64,000 bases of DNA, from contig JAHQRK010000007.1 of assembly GCA_019828595.1 (NCBI GenBank), positions 2,976,001 to 3,040,000 of the forward strand. Reading direction: 5' to 3'. This stretch comes from Aphanomyces cochlioides (lineage: Eukaryota; Oomycota; Saprolegniomycetes; Saprolegniales; Verrucalvaceae). The notes under the pieces are model-generated. The model was not told where the DNA came from, searched no databases, and saw only the letters and a list, made by a program, of their open reading frames with translations. A program made the translations under genes and the position numbers. Position 1 is the stretch's first letter, and every line of letters starts with the position of its first letter. Positions 43,941 to 55,616 of the stretch are shown one piece after another.

Positions 43941-46900
43941 ATGGACGCGAGTCTCGTTGGAGAAGTTGTGTCCTGTCGCCATGTATCGCCTTCCACGAGT
44001 CAATCGGTGACTCAAATTCAAGAGTGTATTGCAGTCTTGACACATTTCTCCACGAGTGCGCCGTCGCTGGCCGCCACGGAACGAACTGCATTGCAGCAAG
44101 TGGTGCGAGGAATGAATACATCGTGTAAATGGTTTCCATTGTATGGATGTGCGATCCTTGTTGCGCCGTCTGCGCATACGGGATGGTGCGATCTATTAAT
44201 GGTCTACCCCGATGCATGGAAGACAGAACTGATGGGCTTTGAGTCGGATATACACTACTTTGCAACACCTCAAGATTACACTGTTCTTGAACTCGGGACC
44301 ATTGAAAGCGACACGACAACCTCCTTTTTCGCTAAAGTCGATGGATTATTAGAAAACGCCCAAGAAAAGAAGGGAGACGCGCGAACTGCCGCCACGATGA
44401 AGCAAGGACATCAGAAGACACTGTCGTTCATTCAATGCCTGGTTCGTGAAGCTCTACTGACCGAGGAGCCCCCGACGGAAATTTTACCCTTTGGTGGCAC
44501 GACCGACGTTGGCCAACACACCGGGTTCAAACCACGCGCGACTAGCTGGCCTTTTAGTGTCTTCAGTCCTTGCCATGTTGCTTGCTGATGGCAATGTCTT
44601 TGCGAAGATTCGTTTGGAATTGTTGGTATGGCTAGCCGAGCGGCAATGCTTCTCCTTGACAGCAGCCAAACTGACGCCGAAAAACATCAACATTACATTT
44701 GCGCTCTTGACGTACGCTGTCAACGACACATTGGCGATGAATGAGATGGGATTTAACAGCACTGAGTGGACAGACCGCATTCAAAATATACGACAAAGAC
44801 TGGACTTGACGTACAAAATGCGTCTCGAACGAGACGCAAAAAGCTTTGTCTTGGATGACACTACCATGAGTATGCTACCCATTGATCTCATTTCGTGGAT
44901 TCAAAGTCACAAGCGAAGTTGACGTCATTGCTCGCAGCAAAGAAATGCTGGTTACGTGGGTGGCTTACTGCACTATTCATCACACGTGTGAGGCGCAGCA
45001 TCCTCTTGTACGAGAATACAAAACAGCGTTGAACTGGGAAGATTTACGCCATCTTGTGCTCTCGGACCGAAAAGCTATCGAAGCTTTGCGGCTTGTTGCT
45101 CAGTACATTCGTCAGCGTAGCTCTAAAAAATGGCGACTCTTTTCGATACAAGAACCAGCTGGCACATCAGATAACTTTGCACGTGAGTTTGCCCAGCAAG
45201 ACGAGAGAATGCTCCAGCGATGGCAAACCGAAGAACACAAATTGAACCTGAAAATGCAAACTTACGTGCAAGAGGTCCGGACAAAGAAAGCCAGGCTTGC
45301 ACAACTTCGTGCGCAAACTCCCAATTTGGAGAGAGCAGTGAGTGAAGCAACTGAAGAGCGAGATGAGAGGTATAATGAAACGTACCGCTCTGGGCGGCAC
45401 GAGTACCACATTTTCCGCGACTTGAGAGATGACTACAACGAAAGTGCACATACTCTGGAACTCGCCAGAAATAGATTGAATGCGCACAACCGTGAGATTC
45501 AGAAGAGCTAGATTCCTCCTCGTTTCATTGTCAGCCCCTTGCCTACAGCGAGACACTACGCGCTAACTGTATTGTTCTTCTTTTTAATTCCCTATCGGCT
45601 GAATATTCTGGCGGAATTGTCCGAACTATCGTTGGAAATGTTGCAATCAAGGCCAGCCACGAGAAATCCCCAAGTGTACCATACATGGGCAAAGTATTAC
45701 AATGCATATTCTCAAGACATTGCCACTGAGGGTCATTTTCAACTCATGCCTATCGATCTGGTCGTTCCCCAAGTATTTGGCCCTCGCTCTGTTGACGACA
45801 TTGCAGACGACGATACGAGTTTTGTTTGGGACCCCACACCACGACATCACCGCCTGACTTCCGTTACTGGACGAACGTCATTTCCCATCGACTGCGCAAG
45901 CACTCAAAAACTTTACACCTCCCAACTTCGCAATTTTACTTATTTGCAGTGGTGAGTTGACGCGCCATGTGAAGATTCAAACACTCGTGCAAACATGGTT
46001 TATTCCAAGCTAAGGCAAAAACCTGACAAAATGGCCAAAGCAGCATTTTTGGCTCTTGGATCCCTCCGTTCGTATCCTCACCAGCAGTTTCGAAAGCTCA
46101 TGTTTGGTCTTATGGACAACACGTTGCAACTAGACCACGAAGTGGTTCAGAGTGCAATTCGCCAGGCATTGTATCATACTGGAAATCTATCAAACGAAAA
46201 CGAGCCGCAACCCGTTTGGCGATCTGACATGCGGCGCGCAGAAGGACGACAAGGTATACTTGAGGCACTGGAGAAACGAGCAAGTGACATTCAGGAAACA
46301 CCGCGAGAACACAAAAGTATTATCATGCTCGCTGAAATCACAGCTCACTTGGCCCAATACTATCCCCAGGCTAGGCAGTTGTCGCGTAAGCTGCTTGATA
46401 TCGTGCAGGGCTGGATTGATTCGATTGATCTACAGTTGTCAACGGCATCGCCTACTCAAATCATGGACCTTCGAGCCAAGCAATGTCTTATGCATGGATA
46501 CGCAATACTCTGCATTGGAGAGTGGAAGTACTAAGAGTTTACAACTCAAGACCATGCATCGCTTCTGACACACATGGCCTTATTCAAAAATGGACGCTTG
46601 GCGGGCCACGGAAGCACTGTCGCGTTGGACAACTTGAAACGGATGGACATTCACGTCTAAGGAGTCATGGCGGCTCATGTAAATCGAATTACCGATTGGC
46701 TCCGCGGATCGTTTGCATTTGGCTCAGCAGGACATGATTGCTTGAGCAAATGTGTACAAAGCGTGCTTCCTGCGCCAGAAAAATTAAGATGGAGTCACAT
46801 CCATGACTCTTATTGTTTCGAAGCAAGTGCAAGAGTACGTGGTTTTGGCGAGCATTATTTGGTCAATGCTTTAACTGGTTGCATTCTCTTAAATGGCTCT

Positions 46901-49900
46901 CCACCTGGTCGTTTGCCCAGTGATATTCTGCAGCATTCGACGTATAAGAAATATTTCAGCAAGCAGGATTTTGAAGTAATTCAAGTCAAGAGTGGGGGAA
47001 ACGTGGTTTATCGCACGACCCGAAAGTTTGATGGAGAGTTTATTCATGAATTTTCGCTCTCATCTGGGGATTCACCTCGCGCCATGAGAATACAAGAAAT
47101 CGATACACGAAATCAAAACGTGCTGGAGCTTATTGAATTCGACGATTCGACTTGGTTCCAAAGTTTACCCACTCGACTGCGCCAAATGCACTCAGTTTGG
47201 GTTGATTATAGCTCGGAATCGATCGTGTTTCGTGGAATTCCATTCAATGACAGAAACATTTCTTTTTTTGCATTAAAAGCCACAGATGACGAACATTGTG
47301 ATGAAATCCATTGCTATGAAGTCCCATCCATTCATGCAAATATGAGTATTGAAATGTTGGCTAAAATGCGTTCGTCTCTACCATATTTTTGGATTCGTCA
47401 GACTTCAGCTGGGTTTACGCCTTATCAAAATTCGAGCTTGCGCAATTCATTCACGTGCTCCGCGCACCGAACGATGAAGTGTGGTTTCAATTACCTCGTT
47501 TTAATTTGACTTTTATTTCAAGCAAGCTGAACGATGGTAAATACTTGCGTTGTCGAGAATTCAGCGATTTTAGGTTATCGGGCAGCCAACAGTTTGACCA
47601 CACACTTGGATTTTTCACTCAGTATATTGTACTGGACCGAATCAAGAGTACCCCCTGTCAACCAGCGAGGATGATTTTGGTGCCGAATGGTATTGTTGAT
47701 GTGAACGCACTAGAAAAGGCATTCATCAATTTACCAAAAGATTGTAATGCGTCTTTAAGTGCATTTGCTTATGAAGAAGCACCTTACTCGAAACAATTTT
47801 GCGCCAAAACTATCGCTGGTCGGTATCAATTGGCTACCATACTAGCCGCCTCATCGTCAAACCTTCCTGATCCACATTTAAAAATGACAGGAAGTGAGTA
47901 TGCGCTTGTTTTACTTCGCCAATACTGCTGACGAGGACACAAAATTGGCCAATTTAACAAAATTTGCCTTCAAAGAACCTGCTCTTGCAGTGTTATGAGA
48001 ACAATTGAAATTTGAGACCCAACATCGTGCTTTTCTCTTCGCATATGCACAAAACAATTCACTTCGAGCGGATGATCGTATACTCGTATCCAAGGCAGAG
48101 TTACGTTCAAACATGTCATCACCTCAGCCATGGAACACGTTGCGACGAGGATTGAATGAAAGAGAGGTTAAAAAGTGTATTCGTTATCCCCCGCGACATC
48201 GGCGAGCAAAGAACTACCGTGGTGAAAACTCGATTGAAAAATTAGACTCTCCGCCAGTATCTGCCTCCATTATCTTCGAATTGGAGGATGAATTATACAA
48301 TATGGCTGAGCACAACGAAACGGTTGGTGACGACACATACCCCCTGATGGAAAGCCACACAACTTCCATCGGGGTTGAAATTACAGAGGGTTTAAAGTCA
48401 AGTTGGTCGCACCATAAGAGTAACCTTGATTTCAAACTTGAAAATGTTGAAGAGGTGACAAGTCGAATTAAAACCATGAAATCACAGGTGAAAGAATATC
48501 GTCAAGGAATGGAAATATATCTTCGAAATACAGTGAAGAATGCCGTGCCAGTTGAAGAAAATGTACCTCAGACTTGCTTTATGCCAGCAATCAACGTGCA
48601 TGTGTCTCTATGGACGACTGGCTTCGAATTGCTGTGGACGAGAGTATACTTGTCAGCTTGAATCCGTATTTCTCTGAGCACGCCAGGCGCACGTTTCAGT
48701 CAACTGTTCGTGTTTATCTAGCGTTGATTGTTTTATCGTATCGGCTGGAGCGTTTGCAACACCTATTGCTCAATTCGGAATCAAAAGCGACTTTGATGCA
48801 AGAGCTACTTTGTAAGCGAACTTGGTCTTGGGACGAGCATCCCCGTTGGCTGGTATTTGAGGTCGAACAACATCTTCAAATCTGTCCCGAGCAATATGCC
48901 ATCGTGAACCATTTACTTGAAAGTCCACAAGGTACTATTTGTCAACTCAACATGGGTTTGGGAAAGATGCGTGTTATTCTTCCCATGCTAATCCTCCATT
49001 ATACAAGCCTTGGGCAAGTACCTCGAGTGCATGTCCTTCCTTCTATTTTGCGAGAAGCATTAGATGTTTTGCACTTGAGGCTCACCGCCAGCACAATGAC
49101 GATCGAAATTGTCGAGCAACCGTTCCATCGGCAATTGAGCTGTCGTCTCAGAAAATTGATGTGTTACGCCAACAAATTATCAACTCTTGTTATGTTGTGT
49201 CGTCGGAGCACCGATTGTCACTCGAGATGAAAGTGAGAGAGTGGGCTTACCAGCAAAATAGCTTGACGAAAACGCTCGGTGCCACAATTCAAGATTTGAA
49301 GTTTGTTGATCTTTTTGACGAATGTGACGCTTTGTTCCATTATCGCTACCAGTTAGTGTATGCTGTGGGTACGCCTGCTCCTCTCGAACAATGTGAACTA
49401 CGCGCAACAACAGGTCATGCATTATTGAGAATTTTAAATTCTCGTGATGCAGCAATTGATCAATGGATTAACCAAAACGCCACCATGGTACCTGCCCAGT
49501 CGACATCCAAGTTCCGTGCTATCCGACTGCGCGAAAATGATGCAAATTGTCGTCGTGATTTCGGCTCTTGGTTTTACGAGCGTTGATTGCGAACCCACCA
49601 AGAGAGTTTCAGTGGCTGAAGATGTGGTGCGACAAAAATCCCTCTTGTGTACAATGGATCGAGTCGAACCTTGTCGATGTGTCAGTTTCAGCTAGTTTAC
49701 TTCGATATCATTTCAAGAACGATATCCATCGGCAATATCTCCTCTCTTTAAGAGGTTATTTGGCGTTTGGTCTTCTGGAACATGCCCTTGAGCAGCGTCA
49801 CCGTGTCGATTATGGCATTGATTCGAGACGAAACAAAAGGACTGCTGTACCTTTTCGAGCGGCAGATATGCCTTCTGAACGGTCGGAATATGGTCACCCT

Positions 49901-51871
49901 GATGTTGGGCTGGTGTTGACGACGCTTGCTTATTATTATCATGGATTATCCGCGGATCAGGTTCGTTCGCTTTGCCATCGCAATATTGATTTATCTTCAT
50001 AGATCTTTGAAGCAATTAAAATTTTGCTTACCTTAGGCCGACCCGCCAAAAAATGCAATATACGGCGCCGTTATATCGCCGTTGCGGTCAGAATTGTCAT
50101 TGAAGGAACTGTCCATGATTGAGCACGTTTCAAAGTTGGATCTCTCAAATGCAGTGCAAATGGACGTGCTGGCATCTAAATTGAGTCACTCGCAGGAACT
50201 CATCAATTTTTGGCTCGTGCGATGTGTCTTTGAGATGGATTTAGCACAGTATCCAGCACGTATTGCTGCATCGTCGTGGGATTTGGCCCAATCTCATAAT
50301 GCAAAAGGCTTTTCGGGAACGAATGACACCAATTCTGTATTGCCACTACAAATTACATCCAACAATCCAAATATATCTTCAATTCTTGGCACCAATGGGC
50401 GAATGGTGGCTCAGCTATTAAACCACACACTATCATGCAATTTCTTGAAGTCAAACAACTCGAGGCCACTGTGGAAAAGGCTCGTTGAATTTACTCTTCA
50501 TACCGAGAGTAACGCACTCATTGACACGGGCTCACTCTTAGCCGGCGTGTCAAACCAAGACATTGCAGAATTTATGGCTGCTCATGATGCATTCAGCGAA
50601 AAATACCATGGCGTGGTATATTTTGATCCGAATCAACATCAATGGATGGTTCTCAATCGTCAAACCCGACAAATTTTAGAGCTTCATATTTCACCGATCT
50701 AGGAGCGTCATTGCTTTGTTCTGTTTGACGATGCTCGTTCACGTGGAACGGATATGCATTTGCAACCAGACGCAGTTGCTGTACTCACTCTTGGCCCCAA
50801 ATTGACAAAAGACAAGCTAATGCAGGGAGCAGGGCGAATGCGACAGCTGGGAAATAACCAAAAGCTCTTACTTGTTGCTCCATCCGATCTTGAGCAAGCA
50901 TTGAAACCGTTTACAATTCAATCAACCTTGGAGTGGATTGTTGGTAATACAGTGTCAAGCATTGAGCGTGGACTTCTCACATGGTCGCAACAAGGGCTTC
51001 AATTTTGCAAGAGCCAAGAAAGTACTTTTAATGGAGTTACTGACGAGAATTGGAAGCTTCAAGACTTGTTTGAAGCTGCAATTAGTAAAGATTCCCTTGC
51101 AGCAGTCATTAATTCCTCTGTACAATCAACTCACAATGGCAGTGAATTAGCAGCAGAAATTAATGCTCGATGCCAAGCACTTGGACAAGAAATTGAGGTT
51201 GCTCTCCAATACAATGAAGAATGCGAACGAGAACTCCAGCTTGAAGAAGAGCAGGAGCGAGAGCTAGAGCATGAACTTCCAAACAAGGATGCAATTGAAG
51301 AAGCTCCTTGGGATTATTCGACTGCCTGGATGCATCATCATTAAACGATCTTTGTGTCGCATTCAAACCCCTGTCGTACTCAGCAAATGTGGGTTTGGCA
51401 AAGGGACTGGCATTGATAAATTGGCCATCAACAGTATATGGCACAATCAATTTCTTTTCAACGGTCAAACTTTCAAACCTCGAATACATTCGACGAGCTG
51501 ATGCAGCACTTGTGTTGCCGAGTGGCGAGTGGGTCCTCCTGTCAGACAAAGAAGCCGATGCCATCTTGGGCCTCTTGTGGCAGAATCCCGACAAGTCTGA
51601 TGGTTTTGTCCATCTATCGGGGCTGGCCTTTCAAGCACATTTTTCAAATGGTCAATGTCAGCATTCGTTCAACCTGACGAATGAAGCGACTGCACTCAAG
51701 CTATATAACGGAGAAACTATGATCGCTGGTGAAACTCGACAAGAACACGTTAAGCATTTTGTAGCAAATCAAGGATGTCGCTCAGCACTTCTCAGCCTTC
51801 TTGTTGCACGCGGGGAGAAGCAAAACTGGGATTGCTCTGATTTGAAGAAAATATGTGAATTGAGTTTATAG
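43941..51871 (+). pseudogene. Decayed DUF3638/DUF3645 giant gene
   Basis: About 7.9 kb of diverged but readable coding sequence for a protein of more than 2,500 residues. DUF3638 is marked by QLNMGLGKMRVILPMLIL near 48,950, a degenerate P-loop-like string, and by LFDECDALFHYRYQLVYAVG near 49,310. DUF3645 is marked by LTTLAYYYHGLS near 49,920, followed by the family's C-terminal region (TLGPKLTKDKLMQGAGRMR). Such proteins occur in oomycetes and fungi; their function is unknown. The frame is broken many times: TAG at 45509-45511 and 50700-50702, TAA near 46660, TGA near 47997, and frameshifts near 45950, 46010, 46535, 47410, 47930, 48590, 49160, 49560 and 51290. Two earlier frame changes (44490-44540 and 44888-44930) could be 43-52 nt introns. 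Several shifts leave no room for an intron. The 5' end lies 85 bp from the chromovirus LTR. Confidence 0.8.
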
Positions 51872-52140
51872 TCGCGATGAAGACAATGAATACCTTATAT
51901 GCCCGAGAAGATTGCTCTTATCTGTATATCTTGTTTTCTTTGGTCCATATTGTTTGAGTAGTCTTATTTGTGCGTTTAGTCTATCTATGTCGTGTATACC
52001 TGCCGGTGGAGTGAGTTGTCATGGACTGACTGAAAACACTTTTAATGTTTACTTGCGTTAACAAGTGTCCACGATCGATGGTTTGAGACAACAAAAAGTG
52101 CATGAATTGGTCGATTATTTCAGTATTCATTTGACAAAAT

Positions 52141-53335
52141 CTATTGAAAATACAAAACTGTAAAGCACAGTAAAATCAAGCAGGAGACACTGTGAGGCAG
52201 TGTCGACGCTTGCGACGTCCCCGGCACATTAGTTGTTGGTGACGAGGGAGTCGACGATTGCGATCTTTGGGTAGTGCTTGGAGTCTTGTTTGTCATTGTC
52301 GAGCTTGGTACAGTAGCTGGAGGAGATGACGTCGGAGGCGGCAATGAAAGACCAACCAACTTTGGCTTGAGTTGGCCTGTTTTATCAAAAATACCAAAAT
52401 GCGCCTCGACTGTGTCGGCAACACCTTCTTGTGCAATTTTCCAATCTTCATCGAAGGCAGCAAAATAAAAGTATTTCAGCTGTCGTGAAATGGCAAAGGC
52501 AGCAAAATTTGCCACGTAGGTCTGAGAGTCGTGCTCGTCAGATTAAACTTAGATTTCAGTGCTTACCGCCTGATTCTCTGGAGTGGCGGCAGAGGCATTG
52601 ACATTTGTCCCGGACGATGCCCAGCCTGTTTCTCCGATCCAAACTTCTTTTCCTTGGGCTGCACCAACCAACGAGTTATACTTTGATTCAAATTTACCGA
52701 TCGCCATGGAGATGGAGGCGTTTTCCCAGAATGGGAATTGGTTAGCCATAACAATGTCCACAGCTTGGATGACTCGGGGATATTGTAGTAACATATCACC
52801 AACGTCAGTGATGGAAACTGGAAATGTGAAATTCTTCAACGACAAATAGCTTTTGATCGACGCGTAGTAGTTTATGGCCTACATAGTGATGCCGTGATAA
52901 AACAGTCACCAAACGTTTTCATACCTTGTCAACAGTGATGTCTTTGCGATACAGATTCTCACTCCCAACGTGAAGTCCGATGACAGTGCTGTCGATCAAT
53001 TTTGCTGTAACCATGCTGTCGAGGGCATTAAGCTCGTTTGTGAGGGACATTGCATCGTTCGTGACCCACATACCAAGCCAAACTTGTAAACCTGCCAGCT
53101 TTGCAGCCGAGAGAACCATCTTGCCTTGATTGCAATCAGCCAAACTGTATATTCTCACTCGTGAAGTTACTGTCGCGATGATTTGCATGTCGGTGTTGAC
53201 TTGGCTTTGCGTTTTGCATCGATTGGGGTCCCAATCAGGGCCTTGGCGCACATTGTAGTTGAGGCCGTAGAGTTGAAATTGCAAGCCCTCCACGATACCG
53301 CTCAACAGCAGCACCAGTGCCCACGCTTGCACCAT
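52141..53335 (-). CDS. GPI-anchored GH17 beta-1,3-glucanase
   Basis: Three exons, 53335-52925, 52878-52567 and 52521-52141, with introns of 46 and 45 nt, give 367 residues. A signal peptide (MVQAWALVLLLSGIVEG) leads into a GH17 barrel. The acid/base glutamate is in VGSENLYR and the nucleophile in IGETGWASSG. The C-terminus is a Ser/Thr/Pro stalk of about 50 residues ending in a hydrophobic tail (CLILLCFTVLYFQ), typical of a GPI signal. So the enzyme is probably held on the cell surface, where it trims or transfers beta-1,3-glucan. With the GH81 gene it gives the window two secreted glucanases of different families. Confidence 0.9.
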
Positions 53336-53734
53336 GGCACGAATTGCAATGAGGTTTCCATGAAGGTGAAATCAAAATAGCTACAACGGTCTAAAAATAC
53401 ACGTGGCAAGCTTGGTTGAGTCCCAAATTGTCATCTCTACATGTCATCGAGAAATTTCTGAACCGAGAAGAACGATCTGCATGAGCGTGGAAAATTTGGC
53501 GTGCAGAACCTCTCTAGTAGAGAGGTTCTGCAAATGAACTTGTACGTGTAGCTAGGGTTGAGCATTCGTACCTGCCACACGTACAAGTTCAAAGTGTTTG
53601 GTGTGGTTTTGCAGACACAAACGTGTAGAATATCGCTGCGATCGTTTCCTAACGTGTTACACACTATGCATTACTCATTCCTCACAGTAGAAAGTAAGAG
53701 CATTATTCAAGTCATGGAACGAGAGTTTCTTTAG

Positions 53735-54769
53735 ATGCTTGTTCTCTGCGATGCTCTGAGCGAAGACGAAGCCCTTCCTCTTTTGATGGTCATGCAGAGG
53801 CCCTCACGCGCAATAACGTTTGGCGATCTGTTTAACATCGATCGATTCAGCGAATTCGAATGCTGCATTCATTTTCGATTCGCGAAGACTCATGTTTTAC
53901 AACTTGCCCAGCTCTGTCAGTTCCCTGACATAATCCGACTGCCAAATCGTGTTACCGCAACACGTGTCGAAGCTGTTTGTATCTTGTTGAGAAGACTAGC
54001 CTATCCTGGCCGCTATTGTGATTTGTCTGCTCTCTTTGGCCGAGCCCCGTCAGTGCTGTGCGTGATATTTTTGTTGACAGCCAATGCATTTTTCAATGGA
54101 TTCAAGGGCTTATTAAGTTTAGATAATAAACTAGTAAACCTCGATCGTTGTCTAATGTACGCTGATTCTATTCATTCAAATGGAGCACCCCTGAAGTCAC
54201 GCATTGGATTTGTTGACGGCACTGTTCGTGCAATTTTGAGACCAACATACAATCAAAAGGCCGTCTATAATGGCCACAAGAGAAGACATGCACTGAAGTA
54301 TCAAGGCGTTATGGCCCCTGATGGACTGTTTATTGACTTTTATGGACCTATTGCTGGGAGACGTCATGCTTCTCATTTACTCTATCGGAGCAATCTGCTA
54401 CAGCGTTTGAGATCTCTGTCCGAACGAACATTAATATCGTTCTACGTCTATGGCGATCCTGCTTACTCAAATCACAAGCATCTTGTCGTCGGATTCAAGC
54501 AAAGAAGTTTGAATGCGAGCCAAAAGAACTTCAACGTGTTCATGAACAAGTCACGAATTGCAGTTGAGTGGGGTTTCGGTTTGATAACCCGACTTTGGCC
54601 GTTCATCGACAACAGAATGTCCATGAAGCTACACTCGTCCCCTGTTGCCATGTACTATTTGGTTGCGGTTATTCTGACGAACATGAGAAACTGCACAAAC
54701 CCAAACCAGGTAAGCCGTCATTTCAATCTTCTTCCTCCAAGTCTGGAAGAGTACGTAGCAAATATATAA
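53735..54769 (+). CDS. Harbinger transposase (DDE_Tnp_4)
   Basis: 344 residues in one open frame from the ATG at 53735. Family motifs: FVDGT (first Asp), YNGHKRRHALKYQG, FYGPIAGRRHASHLL, YGDPAYS (second Asp) and RIAVEWGFG (Glu). The GRRHAS string usually reads GRxHDS, so a conserved Asp is now Ala. The second copy in this window keeps HDS. The catalytic D-D-E set seems present, but this loss may reduce activity. In this superfamily a partner Myb-like protein is also needed for transposition. Confidence 0.85.
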   Translation: MLVLCDALSEDEALPLLMVMQRPSRAITFGDLFNIDRFSEFECCIHFRFAKTHVLQLAQLCQFPDIIRLPNRVTATRVEAVCILLRRLAYPGRYCDLSALFGRAPSVLCVIFLLTANAFFNGFKGLLSLDNKLVNLDRCLMYADSIHSNGAPLKSRIGFVDGTVRAILRPTYNQKAVYNGHKRRHALKYQGVMAPDGLFIDFYGPIAGRRHASHLLYRSNLLQRLRSLSERTLISFYVYGDPAYSNHKHLVVGFKQRSLNASQKNFNVFMNKSRIAVEWGFGLITRLWPFIDNRMSMKLHSSPVAMYYLVAVILTNMRNCTNPNQVSRHFNLLPPSLEEYVANI

Positions 54770-54988
54770 ATAATTTGATTATCAATATTTTATTAAATTC
54801 GTTTTTTTAATAAACAACAATGTTTAATTTATTATTTGGAAATAAAATTCATTATGAAATTAAAATGACTATCTGCAGCTTCTAATGTTTCAAGGACAAT
54901 CAATTATAATAAATAATAAATATATATGCCTATTTAAAATAATTTATATTAATCTCATCAATATTTCAAATTTAATTAGCAACAGTTT
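54770..54988. other. AT-rich 3' spacer inside Harbinger 1
   Basis: About 220 bp of extremely AT-rich DNA separates the convergent transposase and companion genes. It serves as the 3' end of both. Confidence 0.5.
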
Positions 54989-55404
54989 TCAATCAACATT
55001 TTTAAAATCATGATCCATTTTGCGATGCGAATTGCTCAAGAGGTTGATCAAGGCCAAGCGCTCTTGCTTCTCAAGCGCAAATCGCTCAGCTTCGTGCGCG
55101 GCCTTTCGTTCTTCAATCTCAAGACGCCTTTCTTCCAATGTAAGTCGACGGTCTTCTACACCCGATGCTTTATGCATCTCCTTCTGCTTCTGGGCATACG
55201 CGTCTGACAGCAAAGTACAACGCTCACGACTACGCCTTCCATCAACGTCAATGTTTAAGGATACCGCAACTGAATCCCATACGGCTCGTTTCTTACCAAA
55301 TCCTTTGTCGTAAGGTTTTGAGCGAGAACCTCTTTCACGAGATCTAAATCCGTCTCGGCATCGAATCGCACTTGAGTCTTGCGCTTTTTTGCTGGCGGAT
55401 CCAT
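54989..55404 (-). pseudogene. Harbinger companion protein, frameshifted
   Basis: It begins MDPPAKKRKTQ at 55404 with an acidic helix (ETDLDLVKEVL) typical of Myb/trihelix-like partners. It then slips one base near 55300 into the frame that encodes RAVWDSVAVSLN and a long charged coiled-coil tail (EERRLEIEERKAAHEAERFALE). The single-base lesion should abolish the protein. Confidence 0.65.
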
Positions 55405-55616
55405 GCCTCGCTTTCAAAGAATTACAAAATGACGACGTGTGTGGCGAAAGTAACATGGATTACACATGCAGTTTGGTTTTACACGATCGAACTGGTAGAA
55501 TTTTCTTTACACGTTTTGGGGAAAGAACCCGAACGTGTAAATCGAAGTTTAGTGAAGGGTTTGGGTTATGGTGTACTTTCTACACGTACAAGTTGCTTTG
55601 CAGAACCACTCTACTA

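Larger units (their letters stand above)
53516..55614. mobile_element. PIF/Harbinger transposon 1
   Basis: 35-bp terminal inverted repeats at 53516-53550 and 55580-55614, starting GTAGAG and ending ACTTGTACGTGTAG, match at 32 of 35 positions. Inside are a transposase (plus) and a companion protein (minus) in tail-to-tail order. A second element is inserted 2 bp from the right end, which obscures the target-site duplication. Confidence 0.85.

Noticed and set aside
43941..51871. Intact multi-exon gene with many tiny introns
   Set aside because: Several frame changes occur within a few bases (for example near 49560), and in-frame stops sit inside otherwise continuous reading, so introns cannot explain them.
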